In this document: positions 1-10,821 of the stretch, piece by piece
Layout: every line of letters begins with the position of its first letter
How positions within the stretch are numbered: position 1 is the first letter of the stretch
Assembly: GCF_009498215.1 (NCBI RefSeq)
Contig: NZ_CP043499.1
Coordinates: forward strand, 1,748,001-1,812,000
DNA: 64,000 nucleotides
Direction of reading: 5' to 3'
Source: Rhizobium grahamii
Lineage (GTDB): Bacteria > Pseudomonadota > Alphaproteobacteria > Rhizobiales > Rhizobiaceae
Made by a program: the position numbers and the translations under genes
The notes under the pieces: generated by a model
Told to the model about the DNA's origin: nothing
The model's database searches: none
Seen by the model: only the letters and a program-made list of their open reading frames with translations

Positions 1-1899
1 GGCAACACGTCAGGCGGTAGCCGGTTCGTCGCCCTCGACCAGATAACCCGTGACAATATCAGTGGCCTGAAGGTTGCCTGGACATATCGAACCGGCGATA
101 CGCCGCTTAGCCCTGATGGCAACGGCGCGGAAGATCAGGATACGCCGCTGCAGGTCGGCGATCGCGTCTTCCTTTGCACTCCGCATAACAATGTCATTGC
201 GATTGACGCCGATACCGGCAAGGAAATCTGGAAGAACGAGATCAATGCCAAGTCTTCCGTATGGATGCGGTGCCGCGGTCTTGCCTATTTCGACGCGACA
301 CGTGCGCTCGAACAGCCGACCCTTCCGGGCTCGACACCGGTCACATCCGTGGCCGTGGCAGACGGTGCGCTGTGCCAGCGTCGCATTTTGATGAACACGA
401 TCACCGCCGAGCTGATCGCGCTCGACGCGGACACGGGGGCATTTTGCCCTGACTTCGGCAACAACGGCCGAGTCAGTCTCAAGATCGGTCTCGGAGATGC
501 ACCGGACCCACAATATGTGCTGACCTCGGCGCCGACGCTTGCCGGCACGACGGTGGTCGTTGGTGGTCGCATTGCCGACAACGTTCAGGTCGACATGCCG
601 GGTGGCGTCATGCGCGGTTTCGATGTCATCACCGGCGAATTGCGCTGGGCTTTCGACCCTGGCAATCCCGACATCACGAAATTGCCACCAGAAGGAAAGA
701 CCTACACCCGGTCGACGCCGAATGTGTGGGCTTCCATGTCCTATGATCCGGCATCGAACACGGTCTTCATGCCCGTCGGCAGCCCGTCTGTCGACCTCTA
801 CGGTGTGACGCGCACGGCGCTCGACCACAAGTACGGCGCCTCCATGCTTGCGCTCGATGCGACCACCGGTCGGGAGAAGTGGGTCTATCAGACCGTCCAC
901 AATGATCTTTGGGATTTCGACGTCCCGATGCAGCCGAGCTTCATCGATTTTTCGAATGAAGATGGGACGACGACACCAGCTCTGGTCTTCGGCACAAAGG
1001 CCGGACAGCTCTACGTTCTCGACCGCGCCACGGGCAAGCCGCTGACGAAGGTCGGGGACGTCGCCGTGAAGCCGGGCAAGGTTCCAAACGAGCCCTATGC
1101 CCCGACGCAACCGAGATCCCTCGGTATGCCGCAGATCGGTGCCGAGACGCTGACTGAATCCGACATGTGGGGCGCAACGCCGTTCGATCAGCTGCTATGC
1201 CGTATAGCGTTCAAGGGAATGCGCTATGACGGTCTTTATACGGTACCGGACACCGATCTGTCCCTGAGCTTCCCTGGCTCGCTCGGTGGAATGAACTGGG
1301 GCGGCTTGTCTACGGATCCGACGACCGGAACGATCTTCGCCAACGATATGAGGCTCGGCCTCTGGATCCAGATGGTCGAGGCTGCACCGAGCGATGCGGT
1401 CAGCAGCGGCGGCGAAGCTGTGAATACCGGTATGGGCGTCGTGCCGATGAAGGGCACGCCGTATGCGGTCAACAAGAACCGCTTCTTGTCGGCCCTCGGA
1501 ATCCCCTGCCAGAAGCCGCCATTCGGCAGCCTCACGGCAATCGACATGAAGACGCGCCAGATCAAGTGGCAGGTTCCCGTCGGTACGGTGCAGGATACCG
1601 GGCCTTTTGGCATCAAGATGGGGCTGCCGATCCCGATCGGCATGCCAACGCTCGGCGGCACGCTGGCAACGCAGGGCGGCCTGATCTTCATCGCCGGCAC
1701 CCAGGATTACTATCTGCGCGCGTTTGACAGCTCGACCGGTAAGGAAGTCTGGAAGGCAAGGCTGCCGGTCGGTAGCCAGGGTGGCCCGATTTCGTACAAG
1801 TCGCCGAAGACAGGCAAGCAGTATATTGTGATATCCGCCGGTGGAGCGCGTCAGTCGCCCGACCGCGGCGATTATGTCATCGCCTACGCGCTGCCTTGA
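1..1899 (+). CDS. gcd: PQQ-dependent glucose dehydrogenase, 3' part (5' end outside window)
   Basis: Membrane-bound quinoprotein dehydrogenase that oxidises glucose to gluconolactone on the periplasmic side and feeds electrons to ubiquinone. Reading frame 1 is open from the first base, so 632 residues of the C-terminal part are present. The roughly 780-800-residue family has an N-terminal membrane anchor of about five helices, which lies before the window. Visible signs are repeated beta-propeller blades of the VxxLDxxTG type and the HNDLWDFD segment typical of Gcd. An in-frame ATG at 265 is internal and not a real start. The product, gluconate, could feed the gluconate/idonate genes 30 kb downstream. 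Confidence 0.93.
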   Translation, partial: GNTSGGSRFVALDQITRDNISGLKVAWTYRTGDTPLSPDGNGAEDQDTPLQVGDRVFLCTPHNNVIAIDADTGKEIWKNEINAKSSVWMRCRGLAYFDATRALEQPTLPGSTPVTSVAVADGALCQRRILMNTITAELIALDADTGAFCPDFGNNGRVSLKIGLGDAPDPQYVLTSAPTLAGTTVVVGGRIADNVQVDMPGGVMRGFDVITGELRWAFDPGNPDITKLPPEGKTYTRSTPNVWASMSYDPASNTVFMPVGSPSVDLYGVTRTALDHKYGASMLALDATTGREKWVYQTVHNDLWDFDVPMQPSFIDFSNEDGTTTPALVFGTKAGQLYVLDRATGKPLTKVGDVAVKPGKVPNEPYAPTQPRSLGMPQIGAETLTESDMWGATPFDQLLCRIAFKGMRYDGLYTVPDTDLSLSFPGSLGGMNWGGLSTDPTTGTIFANDMRLGLWIQMVEAAPSDAVSSGGEAVNTGMGVVPMKGTPYAVNKNRFLSALGIPCQKPPFGSLTAIDMKTRQIKWQVPVGTVQDTGPFGIKMGLPIPIGMPTLGGTLATQGGLIFIAGTQDYYLRAFDSSTGKEVWKARLPVGSQGGPISYKSPKTGKQYIVISAGGARQSPDRGDYVIAYALP

Positions 1900-1933
1900 A
1901 TAGAAATGCCGGTCCCGCAAGGGGCCGGCTACC

Positions 1934-2083
1934 TTATTGTGCCGGGTGAGGCTGGCCGAGAAGATAGAAGTAAGCCCACGCCGCAACGAAGAAGGCGACG
2001 ACTGCCAACGCTACCAGGAGCTTGGTGGGGCGAGGCTTACGAGGTGGCTTCTGCTTTCGAAATGGAATGACATTGTCGTTCAT
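1934..2083 (-). CDS. Small single-span membrane protein, 49 aa, unknown function
   Basis: A 49-residue reading frame too short for usual ORF filters. It begins MNDNVIPFRK, has a basic proline-rich cytoplasmic stretch (residues about 9-21), then one hydrophobic span (about 22-42) and a short tail ending QPHPAQ. The positive-inside pattern supports a real single-span inner-membrane protein. It is convergent with gcd, 34 bases past its stop. A purine-rich GAGG lies about 15 bases before the ATG, which is far. I do not recognise a named family and assign no function. Confidence 0.6.
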   Translation of the reverse strand: MNDNVIPFRKQKPPRKPRPTKLLVALAVVAFFVAAWAYFYLLGQPHPAQ

Positions 2084-2141
2084 GCGCGTCTGCTATGCCC
2101 TCGTCACCTGATGATTCTGACTAAAGCTTTGCCACAGACGA

Positions 2142-2175
2142 AAAAGGCGCTCAACCCTTTCGGGGAGCGCCTTTT
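2142..2175 (-). terminator. Bidirectional rho-independent terminator
   Basis: Perfect 11-bp inverted repeat (2142-2152 with 2165-2175), whose loop can pair three further GC bases. On the minus strand it ends in a five-T run, serving the gene that ends at 2332. On the plus strand it ends CTTTTC. Confidence 0.8.
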
Positions 2176-2331
2176 CTTTCCCGGACAGCAAACGCCGCAA
2201 CCTTGAGGGTTGACACTGCAGGCCGTCGATACGGGTGGTGAGCGCTAAATGGCACCGCCCTTTGTTAAAATCAAGTGCTGCCGACAAAAAATTGCTTGGG
2301 AACGATCGACACCGTGGAAAGTCGTCTCGGC

Positions 2332-2604
2332 CTAGTGAGGGCGGTCGCGTCCCAAGTTGCAGATGTCCTCTTCGGTGATCCAGATATCGCCATCGAAGGC
2401 GAGTTCACCGCGTTCGAATTTCAGGCTGGCGACCTTCTCGAAAACCGACATCTGAGCTGCCGGAAATGTTGCCGAGCGCTCGTCCATGCCGTCCATTGCG
2501 TCTTCAGTTATATGAACAGCCTTGTGAGCGTTGCCGGCGTCCATGACGATAATGGCCTGGCGCCCGATCATTTTGATTTTTCCAGGTATAGCCACGAGTG
2601 GCAT
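2332..2604 (-). CDS. Conserved hypothetical protein, 90 aa (DUF1488-like?)
   Basis: A 90-residue acidic protein starting MPLVAIPGK. This ATG is chosen over the upstream one at 2631 because a perfect GAGGAG lies seven bases before it. The pattern (beta strands, then ITEDAM, a helix with FEKVASLKFERGE and a final DIWITEEDI) resembles DUF1488-type small proteins, but this is recalled similarity and uncertain. It lies beyond the minCDE terminator. A perfect TTAA-N7-TTAA box stands about 140 bases upstream of its start, suggesting CtrA (cell-cycle) control. Function unknown. Confidence 0.7.
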   Translation of the reverse strand: MPLVAIPGKIKMIGRQAIIVMDAGNAHKAVHITEDAMDGMDERSATFPAAQMSVFEKVASLKFERGELAFDGDIWITEEDICNLGRDRPH

Positions 2605-2741
2605 CTTCGTCTCCTCGGAAACGTCTGCCAATTCATCGTCGCACGACGTGCTGGCAACCTTCTGATTCTACAACGCCGGCGCGGAATTTCGCAGCGGCGC
2701 CTCCTTGGGAAAAAGTCTTATCGAGGCTAGGCCGTCATAGT

Positions 2742-2757
2742 TAACAGAAGGTTAACG
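2742..2757. promoter_or_regulatory. CtrA-type box TTAACAGAAGGTTAAC
   Basis: A perfect TTAA-N7-TTAAC match to the alphaproteobacterial CtrA consensus, in the gap between the min operon terminator and the minus-strand gene starting at 2604, so it should act on that gene. A near-identical 16-mer lies upstream of minC. Confidence 0.55.
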
Positions 2758-2824
2758 CCCTTATCCGAAAGGGTGATTGCTCGACCGAGAGGTGAAGGAA
2801 TTGAGAGGCGGCTAACCGCCCACG

Positions 2825-2853
2825 AAAAGGCCGGCCATTTTGGATGGCCGGCC
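2825..2853 (-). terminator. Rho-independent terminator of the minCDE operon
   Basis: Perfect 10-bp stem (2829-2838 with 2844-2853), 5-base loop, followed on the minus strand by TTTT. It sits 37 bases beyond the minE stop. Confidence 0.88.
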
Positions 2854-2889
2854 CGAACGGAGCTGTGGTAGCTGGTGAAGTTCGTTCTC

Positions 2890-3150
2890 TTAGGCGGCTT
2901 TTGCGTCGCGGTTGAGAGGAATTTCGACGTCGATCTCGAGGATCGACATATGCTCGTCGCGATCGATCTTGACGTGAACGCGGTCGTTGTCGAGCTCGAC
3001 GTGTTTGGCGATGACGGCGAGAATTTCCTCGCGCAGCACCGAAACCAGATCGGAGCTGGCCGAGACACGCTCATGAGCCAAGAGGACTTGCAGGCGCTCT
3101 CGCGCTGCCGGCGCTGTTCGCTGCTTGTTGAAAAGCTTGAAGATGCTCAT
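2890..3150 (-). CDS. minE: Cell division topological specificity factor MinE
   Basis: MinE displaces MinC from MinD and stimulates the MinD ATPase, driving pole-to-pole oscillation that keeps the Z ring at midcell. At 86 residues it has the normal length. The N-terminal MSIFKLF membrane-contact stretch is followed by the amphipathic MinD-binding segment ([12 protein letters not shown], about residues 17-28). A C-terminal dimerisation domain ends in the DVEIPL strand. Its ATG overlaps the minD stop by four bases (ATGA), so translation is coupled. It is last in a minC-minD-minE operon, followed by a strong terminator. Confidence 0.96.
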   Translation of the reverse strand: MSIFKLFNKQRTAPAARERLQVLLAHERVSASSDLVSVLREEILAVIAKHVELDNDRVHVKIDRDEHMSILEIDVEIPLNRDAKAA

Positions 3151-3965
3151 GCGGCGGCCCTCCGACCGAAGATCTTGCCGAAGATGCCGCGCTTTTCGCC
3201 CGGGATCGTGACGGGGAGGTCTTCGCCTGTCAGCCGGCGCGCTGCCTCGAAATAGGCAAGTGCCGGAGCGCTGCGGCTGTCGGCAAGCGTCACCGGTGCG
3301 CCAATGTTGGAAGCGCGCAGCACGTCGGTGCTCTCGGGCACGATGCCGAGCAGCGGGATCGACAGGATCTCGAGCACATCGTCGACCTTGAGCATGTCAC
3401 CGCGTTCGGCGCGCGTCGTGTCGTATCGCGTGAGAAGCAGGTGCTTTTCCATCCGCTCGCCGCGTTCCGCCTTGACCGTCTTGGAATCGAGCAGGCCGAT
3501 GATGCGGTCGGAATCGCGCACGGAAGAGACTTCAGGATTGGTAACGACCACGGCGACGTCGGCATGGCGCATGGCAAGCGTGGCGCCCCGTTCGATGCCG
3601 GCCGGGCTGTCGCAGATGATCCAGTCGAAGTGGCGCCTCAGATCGTTGATGACCCGCTCGACCCCCTCGGGCGTCAGGTTGTCCTTATCACGCGTCTGCG
3701 AGGCGGGCAGCAGGAACAGCGTTTCCAGGCGCTTGTCGCGGATCAGCGCCTGCGACAGCTTGGCGTCGCCCTGGATCACGTTGACAAGGTCGTAGACGAC
3801 GCGGCGTTCGGCCCCCATGACGAGGTCGAGGTTGCGGAGGCCAACGTCGAAATCGACGACGACGACCTTCTGGTTCCGCTGAGCCAGAGCTGCCCCGAGC
3901 GCGGCGGTGGAGGTTGTCTTGCCCACTCCGCCTTTACCCGAGGTGACGACGATGACTTTCCCCAT
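3147..3965 (-). CDS. minD: Septum site-determining ATPase MinD
   Basis: Membrane-binding ParA-type ATPase that recruits MinC to the membrane and oscillates with MinE. The start chosen is the ATG of [13 protein letters not shown], giving 272 residues; a longer open frame upstream to 4136 overlaps minC and is not expected. The deviant Walker A has the signature Lys11 and catalytic Lys16. The [10 protein letters not shown] switch and the C-terminal amphipathic membrane-targeting helix ([12 protein letters not shown]) are present. It lies 32 bases after minC. Confidence 0.97.
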   Translation of the reverse strand: MGKVIVVTSGKGGVGKTTSTAALGAALAQRNQKVVVVDFDVGLRNLDLVMGAERRVVYDLVNVIQGDAKLSQALIRDKRLETLFLLPASQTRDKDNLTPEGVERVINDLRRHFDWIICDSPAGIERGATLAMRHADVAVVVTNPEVSSVRDSDRIIGLLDSKTVKAERGERMEKHLLLTRYDTTRAERGDMLKVDDVLEILSIPLLGIVPESTDVLRASNIGAPVTLADSRSAPALAYFEAARRLTGEDLPVTIPGEKRGIFGKIFGRRAAA

Positions 3966-3997
3966 CTTACTCTCCTGTTTTCCGGCCGTGCCTCGGC

Positions 3998-4723
3998 TCA
4001 GATAAGTTTCTCTGCTCTGATCGCATCGCCCTCGAGCCAAAGCTGAACAGAGTGTCCATGCAGCTCGGGAGCCATGTCTTCGGCTGTTTTGTAGATCCCA
4101 TCGATGGCCACCAGCTCGGCCTCGAGTTTGCGGCAAAAGATACGCGCCGATGCATTTCCAAGCGAACCGGCCATGACGCGGCCACGCAGCGTTCCATAGA
4201 TATGAACCGAGCCACCGGCGACGATCTCCGAGCCGGACGCGACCGATCCGATGATCGTCACATCCCCTTCCGGGAAGATGACCGACTGGCCGGATCGCAC
4301 GGGTTCGTGGATCACGATCGACTGTAGGGTCGGCCGGCTTTCAGCCTGGACGGGCGCTGCTTCAGGCGCCGCCGCGGTTGCCTCCTGATTCGGCAGATCG
4401 AAGTCGGAAATCGGTTTGCCACCCTTGAGCGCCGGCGGCATACCCGGACCGAGGACCGATGGCCTCCCACCCTCGATTCCCATGATCGAGACGTTGCGGG
4501 CCGCCAGTTCGGAAATCAGTTCCTTCAACTGTTTCCGATCGATGGGCAGGTCCGTCACATCGAGAACGACAGGGCGTCCGAGGAAGAAACCCGCGGATCG
4601 GGCAGCCAAGTCGTCCAGGCGAACCAACCAATCATCGAAGGGAAGGTCCGGAGACAGCATGACCGCCAGGAAAGAGCGGCCCTTGATACGGATCGAGCGA
4701 GCGTCTGTTAGCACTTTGGTCAT
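3998..4723 (-). CDS. minC: Septum formation inhibitor MinC
   Basis: FtsZ antagonist delivered to the membrane by MinD. The 241-residue protein has an N-terminal FtsZ-inhibiting domain (about 1-105), a Pro/Ala/Glu-rich linker (about 110-135), and the C-terminal right-handed beta-helix that binds MinD, recognisable by the GDVTIIGSVASGSEI and GGSVHIYGTLRGR repeats. First gene of the min operon. No clear ribosome site precedes the ATG. The upstream region carries several CtrA-like half-sites. Confidence 0.95.
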   Translation of the reverse strand: MTKVLTDARSIRIKGRSFLAVMLSPDLPFDDWLVRLDDLAARSAGFFLGRPVVLDVTDLPIDRKQLKELISELAARNVSIMGIEGGRPSVLGPGMPPALKGGKPISDFDLPNQEATAAAPEAAPVQAESRPTLQSIVIHEPVRSGQSVIFPEGDVTIIGSVASGSEIVAGGSVHIYGTLRGRVMAGSLGNASARIFCRKLEAELVAIDGIYKTAEDMAPELHGHSVQLWLEGDAIRAEKLI

Positions 4724-4764
4724 CTAGGTTAAGAAATCGTTGATCCGATTTAGTGCCGATTTGG

Positions 4765-4820
4765 TTAACAAAAGGTAAACGCCGGTCCCGCGCGACCTCA
4801 GATTTACGAAATTGTTAACC
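4765..4820. promoter_or_regulatory. Candidate CtrA-binding region upstream of minCDE
   Basis: TTAACAAAAGGTAAAC (4765-4780) differs at two positions from the perfect box at 2742. TTAC-N7-TTAACC (4804-4820) is a second near match. Both lie 40-100 bases upstream of minC. CtrA control of min genes has, from memory, been reported in Sinorhizobium. The region also precedes the divergent gene at 4910. Confidence 0.45.
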
Positions 4821-4909
4821 ATTCGAGGCTGAGCGGAGAGATCGGGGAACAATGCGCAAAGCCATGGGTTGTCTCAACGTTACCAAAGCAAAATGAGGAG
4901 AAAACCGCT

Positions 4910-5230
4910 ATGCGTCGTTACATTCTGTTGGCATCCGCGCTAACCCTTGGTCTTGCCGGTTCGGCCTATGCTCAGTCCAACATGGACGCGGGCCCGACAA
5001 ACAGCGGCTCGGTGAGCCCCAGCTATTCGTCGGATTATACAAGCGGCGATAACGGCACGCATCCGATCGTTGTTTCGCCAGGTGTGGATCCCACGACCAC
5101 CCAGAGCATCGTAACCGAGCCTAAGACGCTCGATTGCCCGGGCATGCCGCAGCAGCGCACTGGCGTTGACACACGTGGTGGCGAAAGTGGCGCATCGATC
5201 AGTGACGCCTGCCGGGAATACGACAACTGA
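4910..5230 (+). CDS. Small secreted protein, 106 aa, unknown function
   Basis: Signal peptide of about 21 residues (MRRYILLASALTLGLAGSAYA, with an AxA-like cleavage site) followed by a low-complexity Ser/Thr/Gly-rich mature chain. It has two cysteines (in LDCPGMPQQ and SDACREYD) that could form a disulfide. A GAGGAGAA ribosome site precedes the ATG. This kind of short exported protein is common in rhizobia, but I know of no assigned role. Divergent from minC, so the shared 190-base gap may carry both promoters. Confidence 0.75.
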   Translation: MRRYILLASALTLGLAGSAYAQSNMDAGPTNSGSVSPSYSSDYTSGDNGTHPIVVSPGVDPTTTQSIVTEPKTLDCPGMPQQRTGVDTRGGESGASISDACREYDN

Positions 5231-5242
5231 TCTCGTTCAATT

Positions 5243-5270
5243 GACTGGCACTGCACAGGCGGTGCCAGTC
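5243..5270. terminator. Hairpin between convergent genes
   Basis: Perfect 9-bp stem (5243-5251 with 5262-5270), 10-base loop, followed by CTCTTCC on the plus strand. It lies between the secreted-protein gene and the convergent LacI gene. Confidence 0.6.
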
Positions 5271-5301
5271 CTCTTCCGCGATGCCCTCCAACATTACTGC
5301 C

Positions 5302-6333
5302 TTAGCTGCTCTGCCTCTGCAGAAGGGTAAATCTCGTATCGATGACCGTTGGGGTAGCCCGCCCGGTTTCGTTTATCCGATCAAGAATCAGGCGAGCGGC
5401 TTCCGTGCCGATAAGATCGCCTGGCGGCCTGATCGTCGTCAGGGCGGGATTGCACGCCGCACTGAAGCTGAGATCGCCGAAGCCGATCACCGACAAGCGC
5501 TCCGGAATCTGTACGCCGATCCTTTGGCACTCGAAGATGACGCCCAGCGCGATGTGGTCGTTCGAGCAGGCGACGGCATCGATGTCAGGGTATTTTCTGA
5601 TCGCCTCCGCGAGCAGCATGGCACCGATCGCGGCATTGGCCGGAGCCGGATGCTGGACGATTTCGGCGCTGACACCAGCAGTCTCACGGGCTGTCTTAAG
5701 AAAGCCATCAGCACGCAACGTCGCTCTGCGGTCTTCCTGCAGGCGCGCGCCCAGGAACAGCAGACGCTTTCGGCCTCGCTGGACAAGATGCGTTGCGGCG
5801 GTACTGCCGACCTGTTCGTGATAGAAGCCCACCGCCATGTCGATCGGCTCGCCTCCCAACTCCCATAGCTCAAGGACCGGCACATTGCCGTCCTTCAAGA
5901 GCCGGCGGGTCGTCGCGCTGTGCGATAGGCCGGTCAAGACGACCGCTGCCGGTTTCCAGGACAGCGCCATCTTGACGAGGTTCTCTTCCTCGCGCTCGCT
6001 ATACTCCGAATGCCCCAGCATGACCTGAAGGCGCTCCTTGCCGAGCTCGGCCTGCATGGTCGCGACCGTTTCAGCGAAGAATGCGTTTCGAACGGACGGC
6101 ACGATAACGCTAACTGCGCGTGAGGACGCGGCAGCCAGCCCGCCGGCCATGAGATTGGGGACATATTTGAGCGCATCGATTGCCTCCGCGATGGCGCGGC
6201 TTGCCGTGGCAGAAACGGCGTCGGGCTTGCGCAGATAGAGCGATACGGTTGACGGCGATACTTGAGCCCGCTCGGCCACGTCCATCATCGTCACGCTCTG
6301 CATCTTGCGGCGGTGCCGCTTTGTCGCTTCCAT
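5302..6333 (-). CDS. LacI-family regulator of the sulfoquinovose cluster
   Basis: LacI/GalR-type repressor, 343 residues. The N-terminal helix-turn-helix (about residues 14-40, TMMDVAERAQVSPSTVSLYL) and hinge are followed by a periplasmic-binding-protein-like effector domain. The ATG at 6333 is preferred to those at 6345 and 6360 because GAGG lies seven bases before it. It is divergent from the importer/catabolic operon starting at 6599 and is the obvious local regulator. The effector is probably SQ or a pathway intermediate (inference). A LacI-style palindrome overlapping the divergent promoter is its likely operator. Confidence 0.9.
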   Translation of the reverse strand: MEATKRHRRKMQSVTMMDVAERAQVSPSTVSLYLRKPDAVSATASRAIAEAIDALKYVPNLMAGGLAAASSRAVSVIVPSVRNAFFAETVATMQAELGKERLQVMLGHSEYSEREEENLVKMALSWKPAAVVLTGLSHSATTRRLLKDGNVPVLELWELGGEPIDMAVGFYHEQVGSTAATHLVQRGRKRLLFLGARLQEDRRATLRADGFLKTARETAGVSAEIVQHPAPANAAIGAMLLAEAIRKYPDIDAVACSNDHIALGVIFECQRIGVQIPERLSVIGFGDLSFSAACNPALTTIRPPGDLIGTEAARLILDRINETGRATPTVIDTRFTLLQRQSS

Positions 6334-6512
6334 GGCTTGCCTCATTTCGCAGCGCTGCAAAGTTCGGTGATGATAGGCGGTGAACGGCCTGAATGCAAGT
6401 CAGGTATTCTTCTGATTTCAACTAAACTATTGAAAACAAGCAATTTGATCCGGGTCTGAACTACGGAAAGTTTGGCAGATATCTCTAGGAAGGCGCGTGA
6501 AAACATCGGGTC

Positions 6513-6541
6513 TTGATCTTCTTAAATCGTAGCGCTATGAT
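6513..6541 (+). promoter_or_regulatory. Predicted promoter with overlapping LacI-type operator
   Basis: TTGATC (6513-6518), 17-base spacer, TATGAT (6536-6541). The 16-mer ATCGTAGCGCTATGAT (6526-6541) is a 14/16 palindrome with the central CG typical of LacI/GalR operators and covers the -10 element, so binding should block transcription. It lies 58 bases before the ATPase start. Confidence 0.6.
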
Positions 6542-6598
6542 GAAGCCACCTTGATACAGCGATGAGCGACAGACTGCATCGCGCTTTGGGAGGAAATC

Positions 6599-8963
<2,365 letters not shown>

Positions 8964-8972
8964 TCAATCGAA

Positions 8973-8995
8973 GAGGGCGGCCTCCGGTCGCCCTT
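8973..8995 (+). terminator. Intercistronic hairpin after binding-protein gene
   Basis: Stem AGGGCG (8974-8979) with CGCCCT (8989-8994). No long T-run, so it more likely stabilises the upstream mRNA or attenuates than fully terminates. Confidence 0.5.
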
Positions 8996-9026
8996 CTAAA
9001 CCACCCGATGGACCGGAACACTTGCC

Positions 9027-9962
9027 ATGGCGACCACAACCTCCCTCAAGATCAGCGCCGATGCCGAGCCGCGCCAGGCTGCATGGGTGCGGTGGCTGGA
9101 CCTCAGTGACAGATCGCTGGCCATCCTCCTGCTTGCACCGGCAGCACTCCTGCTTGCCCTGATTATCGTCTACCCCGTCTGTAGGCTCGCCTACACGAGC
9201 TTCTTCAGCCTGTCGCTGACATCAGGCTTGCCGGCCGAGTTTGTCGGCTTCGAAAACTACCAGCTGATGATTGACGATCCGGTCTTCTGGGAAACTACCT
9301 GGAATACCGTGCTCATCACCCTGATTACCGTGCCAGGCGCGCTTATCGTCGGGCTTGGTCTTGCCCTCATGGCAAACCTGCCGTTTCGCACCCAATGGCC
9401 TGTTCGCCTGTCGCTGCTGATCCCCTGGGCACTTCCGCTTTCCTTTGCGGGCCTGATTTTCGCATGGTTCTTCCATTCCGAATATGGCGTCGTCAACGAC
9501 ATCCTGAACCGCGTCGGTCTGCCCGGCATCATCTGGTTCAATTCGCCGAACTGGGCATTCGCTGCGATCTGCCTGACGATCATCTGGAAGACCTCGTCCT
9601 TCATGGCGCTGATCATCCTGGCCGGCCTGCAGACGATCCCCCGGTCGCTCTATGAAGCAGCCGATGTCGACGGCGCTGGTCGTTTTCGCCAATTCTTCGA
9701 GATCACGCTGCCGCTGTTGAAGCCTTCGATCGTCGTTGCCCTGATCTTCCGTACGATCACGTCGCTGCAGACCTTCGATATCCCCTACATGATGACGGGT
9801 GGTGGTCCCGGTACATCGACGGCGACACTTGCCATGTACATCCACCAGAACACCGTCTCCTTCCTCGATCTCGGTTACGGCTCTGCGCTTGCCGTCGTGA
9901 TGTTCGCACTCTCCATGTGCGTCACCGCCGTCTACCTGCGCATGATCCGCACCAAGGAGTAA
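9027..9962 (+). CDS. Sugar ABC importer permease 1
   Basis: MalF/UgpA-type inner-membrane permease, 311 residues, about six hydrophobic spans. The EAA coupling loop (EAADVDGAGRFRQFFEITLPLL) docks on the ATPase. An extra N-terminal cytoplasmic stretch of about 30 residues precedes the first span. It is 63 bases after the binding-protein gene and four bases before the second permease. Confidence 0.92.
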   Translation: MATTTSLKISADAEPRQAAWVRWLDLSDRSLAILLLAPAALLLALIIVYPVCRLAYTSFFSLSLTSGLPAEFVGFENYQLMIDDPVFWETTWNTVLITLITVPGALIVGLGLALMANLPFRTQWPVRLSLLIPWALPLSFAGLIFAWFFHSEYGVVNDILNRVGLPGIIWFNSPNWAFAAICLTIIWKTSSFMALIILAGLQTIPRSLYEAADVDGAGRFRQFFEITLPLLKPSIVVALIFRTITSLQTFDIPYMMTGGGPGTSTATLAMYIHQNTVSFLDLGYGSALAVVMFALSMCVTAVYLRMIRTKE

Positions 9963-9966
9963 CGCA

Positions 9967-10821
9967 ATGACCACCACCACTGCATCGGGGTCTGGCGGCC
10001 TTCTCTCCGGCAAGCCGCTTCGCGCAATCGCCGCCATTATCCTGCTCGTCAACGGCATGTTTCCAGCGCTGTGGATCCTGTTCACCTCGCTGAAAACGGA
10101 AGGCGAACTGACCGCCAAGCCGATCACCTGGTTTCCGCATGCGCCGACGCTGCAGAACTATATGCAGGCCTTTTCCGACCAGCCACTGCACCTGTTTCTG
10201 TTCAACAGTCTCATGGTGGCGCTCTTGTCCACCATGCTGACGCTATTGGTGTCGGTTCTCGCGGCCTATGCTCTTGCACGCCTGAACCTGAAGCGTCGCG
10301 GGCTCATTCTCGCAGCCATCATCGCTGTCTCGACGTTCCCGCTGGTAACCTTGCTCGTCCCGCTCTTCGAAATCATGCGGACGCTGAACCTCCTCAACAG
10401 CTGGACGGCATTGGTCTTGCCATACACCGTGCTGAGCCTGCCGGTCTGCACGCTGATGCTCGTGTCGTTCTTTGAGGGAATTCCGCGCGATCTTGAGAAC
10501 GCCGCGATGATCGACGGCTGCACGCGGCTTGGTGCGCTGTTCAAGGTGGTGGTGCCGCTCTGTGCACCTGGCGTCTTCACTGCGGGCATCCTCGCCTTCG
10601 TCAACGCCTGGGACGAATTCCTTCTTGCCCTGTCGTTCAATTCAAATCCGCAGCTCCGCACGCTTCCGGTCGGTATCCAGCTTTACCAAGGCGAGTTTGC
10701 CTTCCCGTGGCCGGTGATTTCCGCCGCACTCGTGGTCGGCATCGTGCCGGTCGCCGTCCTGATCGTCATCTTCCAGGAACGCGTCGTGTCCGGTCTGACA
10801 GCAGGTGGTATCAAGGGATGA
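9967..10821 (+). CDS. Sugar ABC importer permease 2
   Basis: MalG/UgpE-type permease, 284 residues, six predicted spans, with the EAA-like loop ENAAMIDGCTRLGALFKVVVP. It pairs with the previous permease. Its stop overlaps the dehydratase start (ATGA), linking transport to catabolism by translational coupling. Confidence 0.92.
   Translation: MTTTTASGSGGLLSGKPLRAIAAIILLVNGMFPALWILFTSLKTEGELTAKPITWFPHAPTLQNYMQAFSDQPLHLFLFNSLMVALLSTMLTLLVSVLAAYALARLNLKRRGLILAAIIAVSTFPLVTLLVPLFEIMRTLNLLNSWTALVLPYTVLSLPVCTLMLVSFFEGIPRDLENAAMIDGCTRLGALFKVVVPLCAPGVFTAGILAFVNAWDEFLLALSFNSNPQLRTLPVGIQLYQGEFAFPWPVISAALVVGIVPVAVLIVIFQERVVSGLTAGGIKG

Noticed and set aside
10-1110. 366-codon minus-strand frame at the window start
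   Set aside because: Antisense to the glucose dehydrogenase, whose frame is open from base 1 with clear family motifs.
2093-2287. 64-codon minus-strand frame
   Set aside because: It contains the strong terminator hairpin at 2142-2175 and has no ribosome site.
5281-5868. 195-codon plus-strand frame
   Set aside because: Antisense to the LacI-family gene; no motif.
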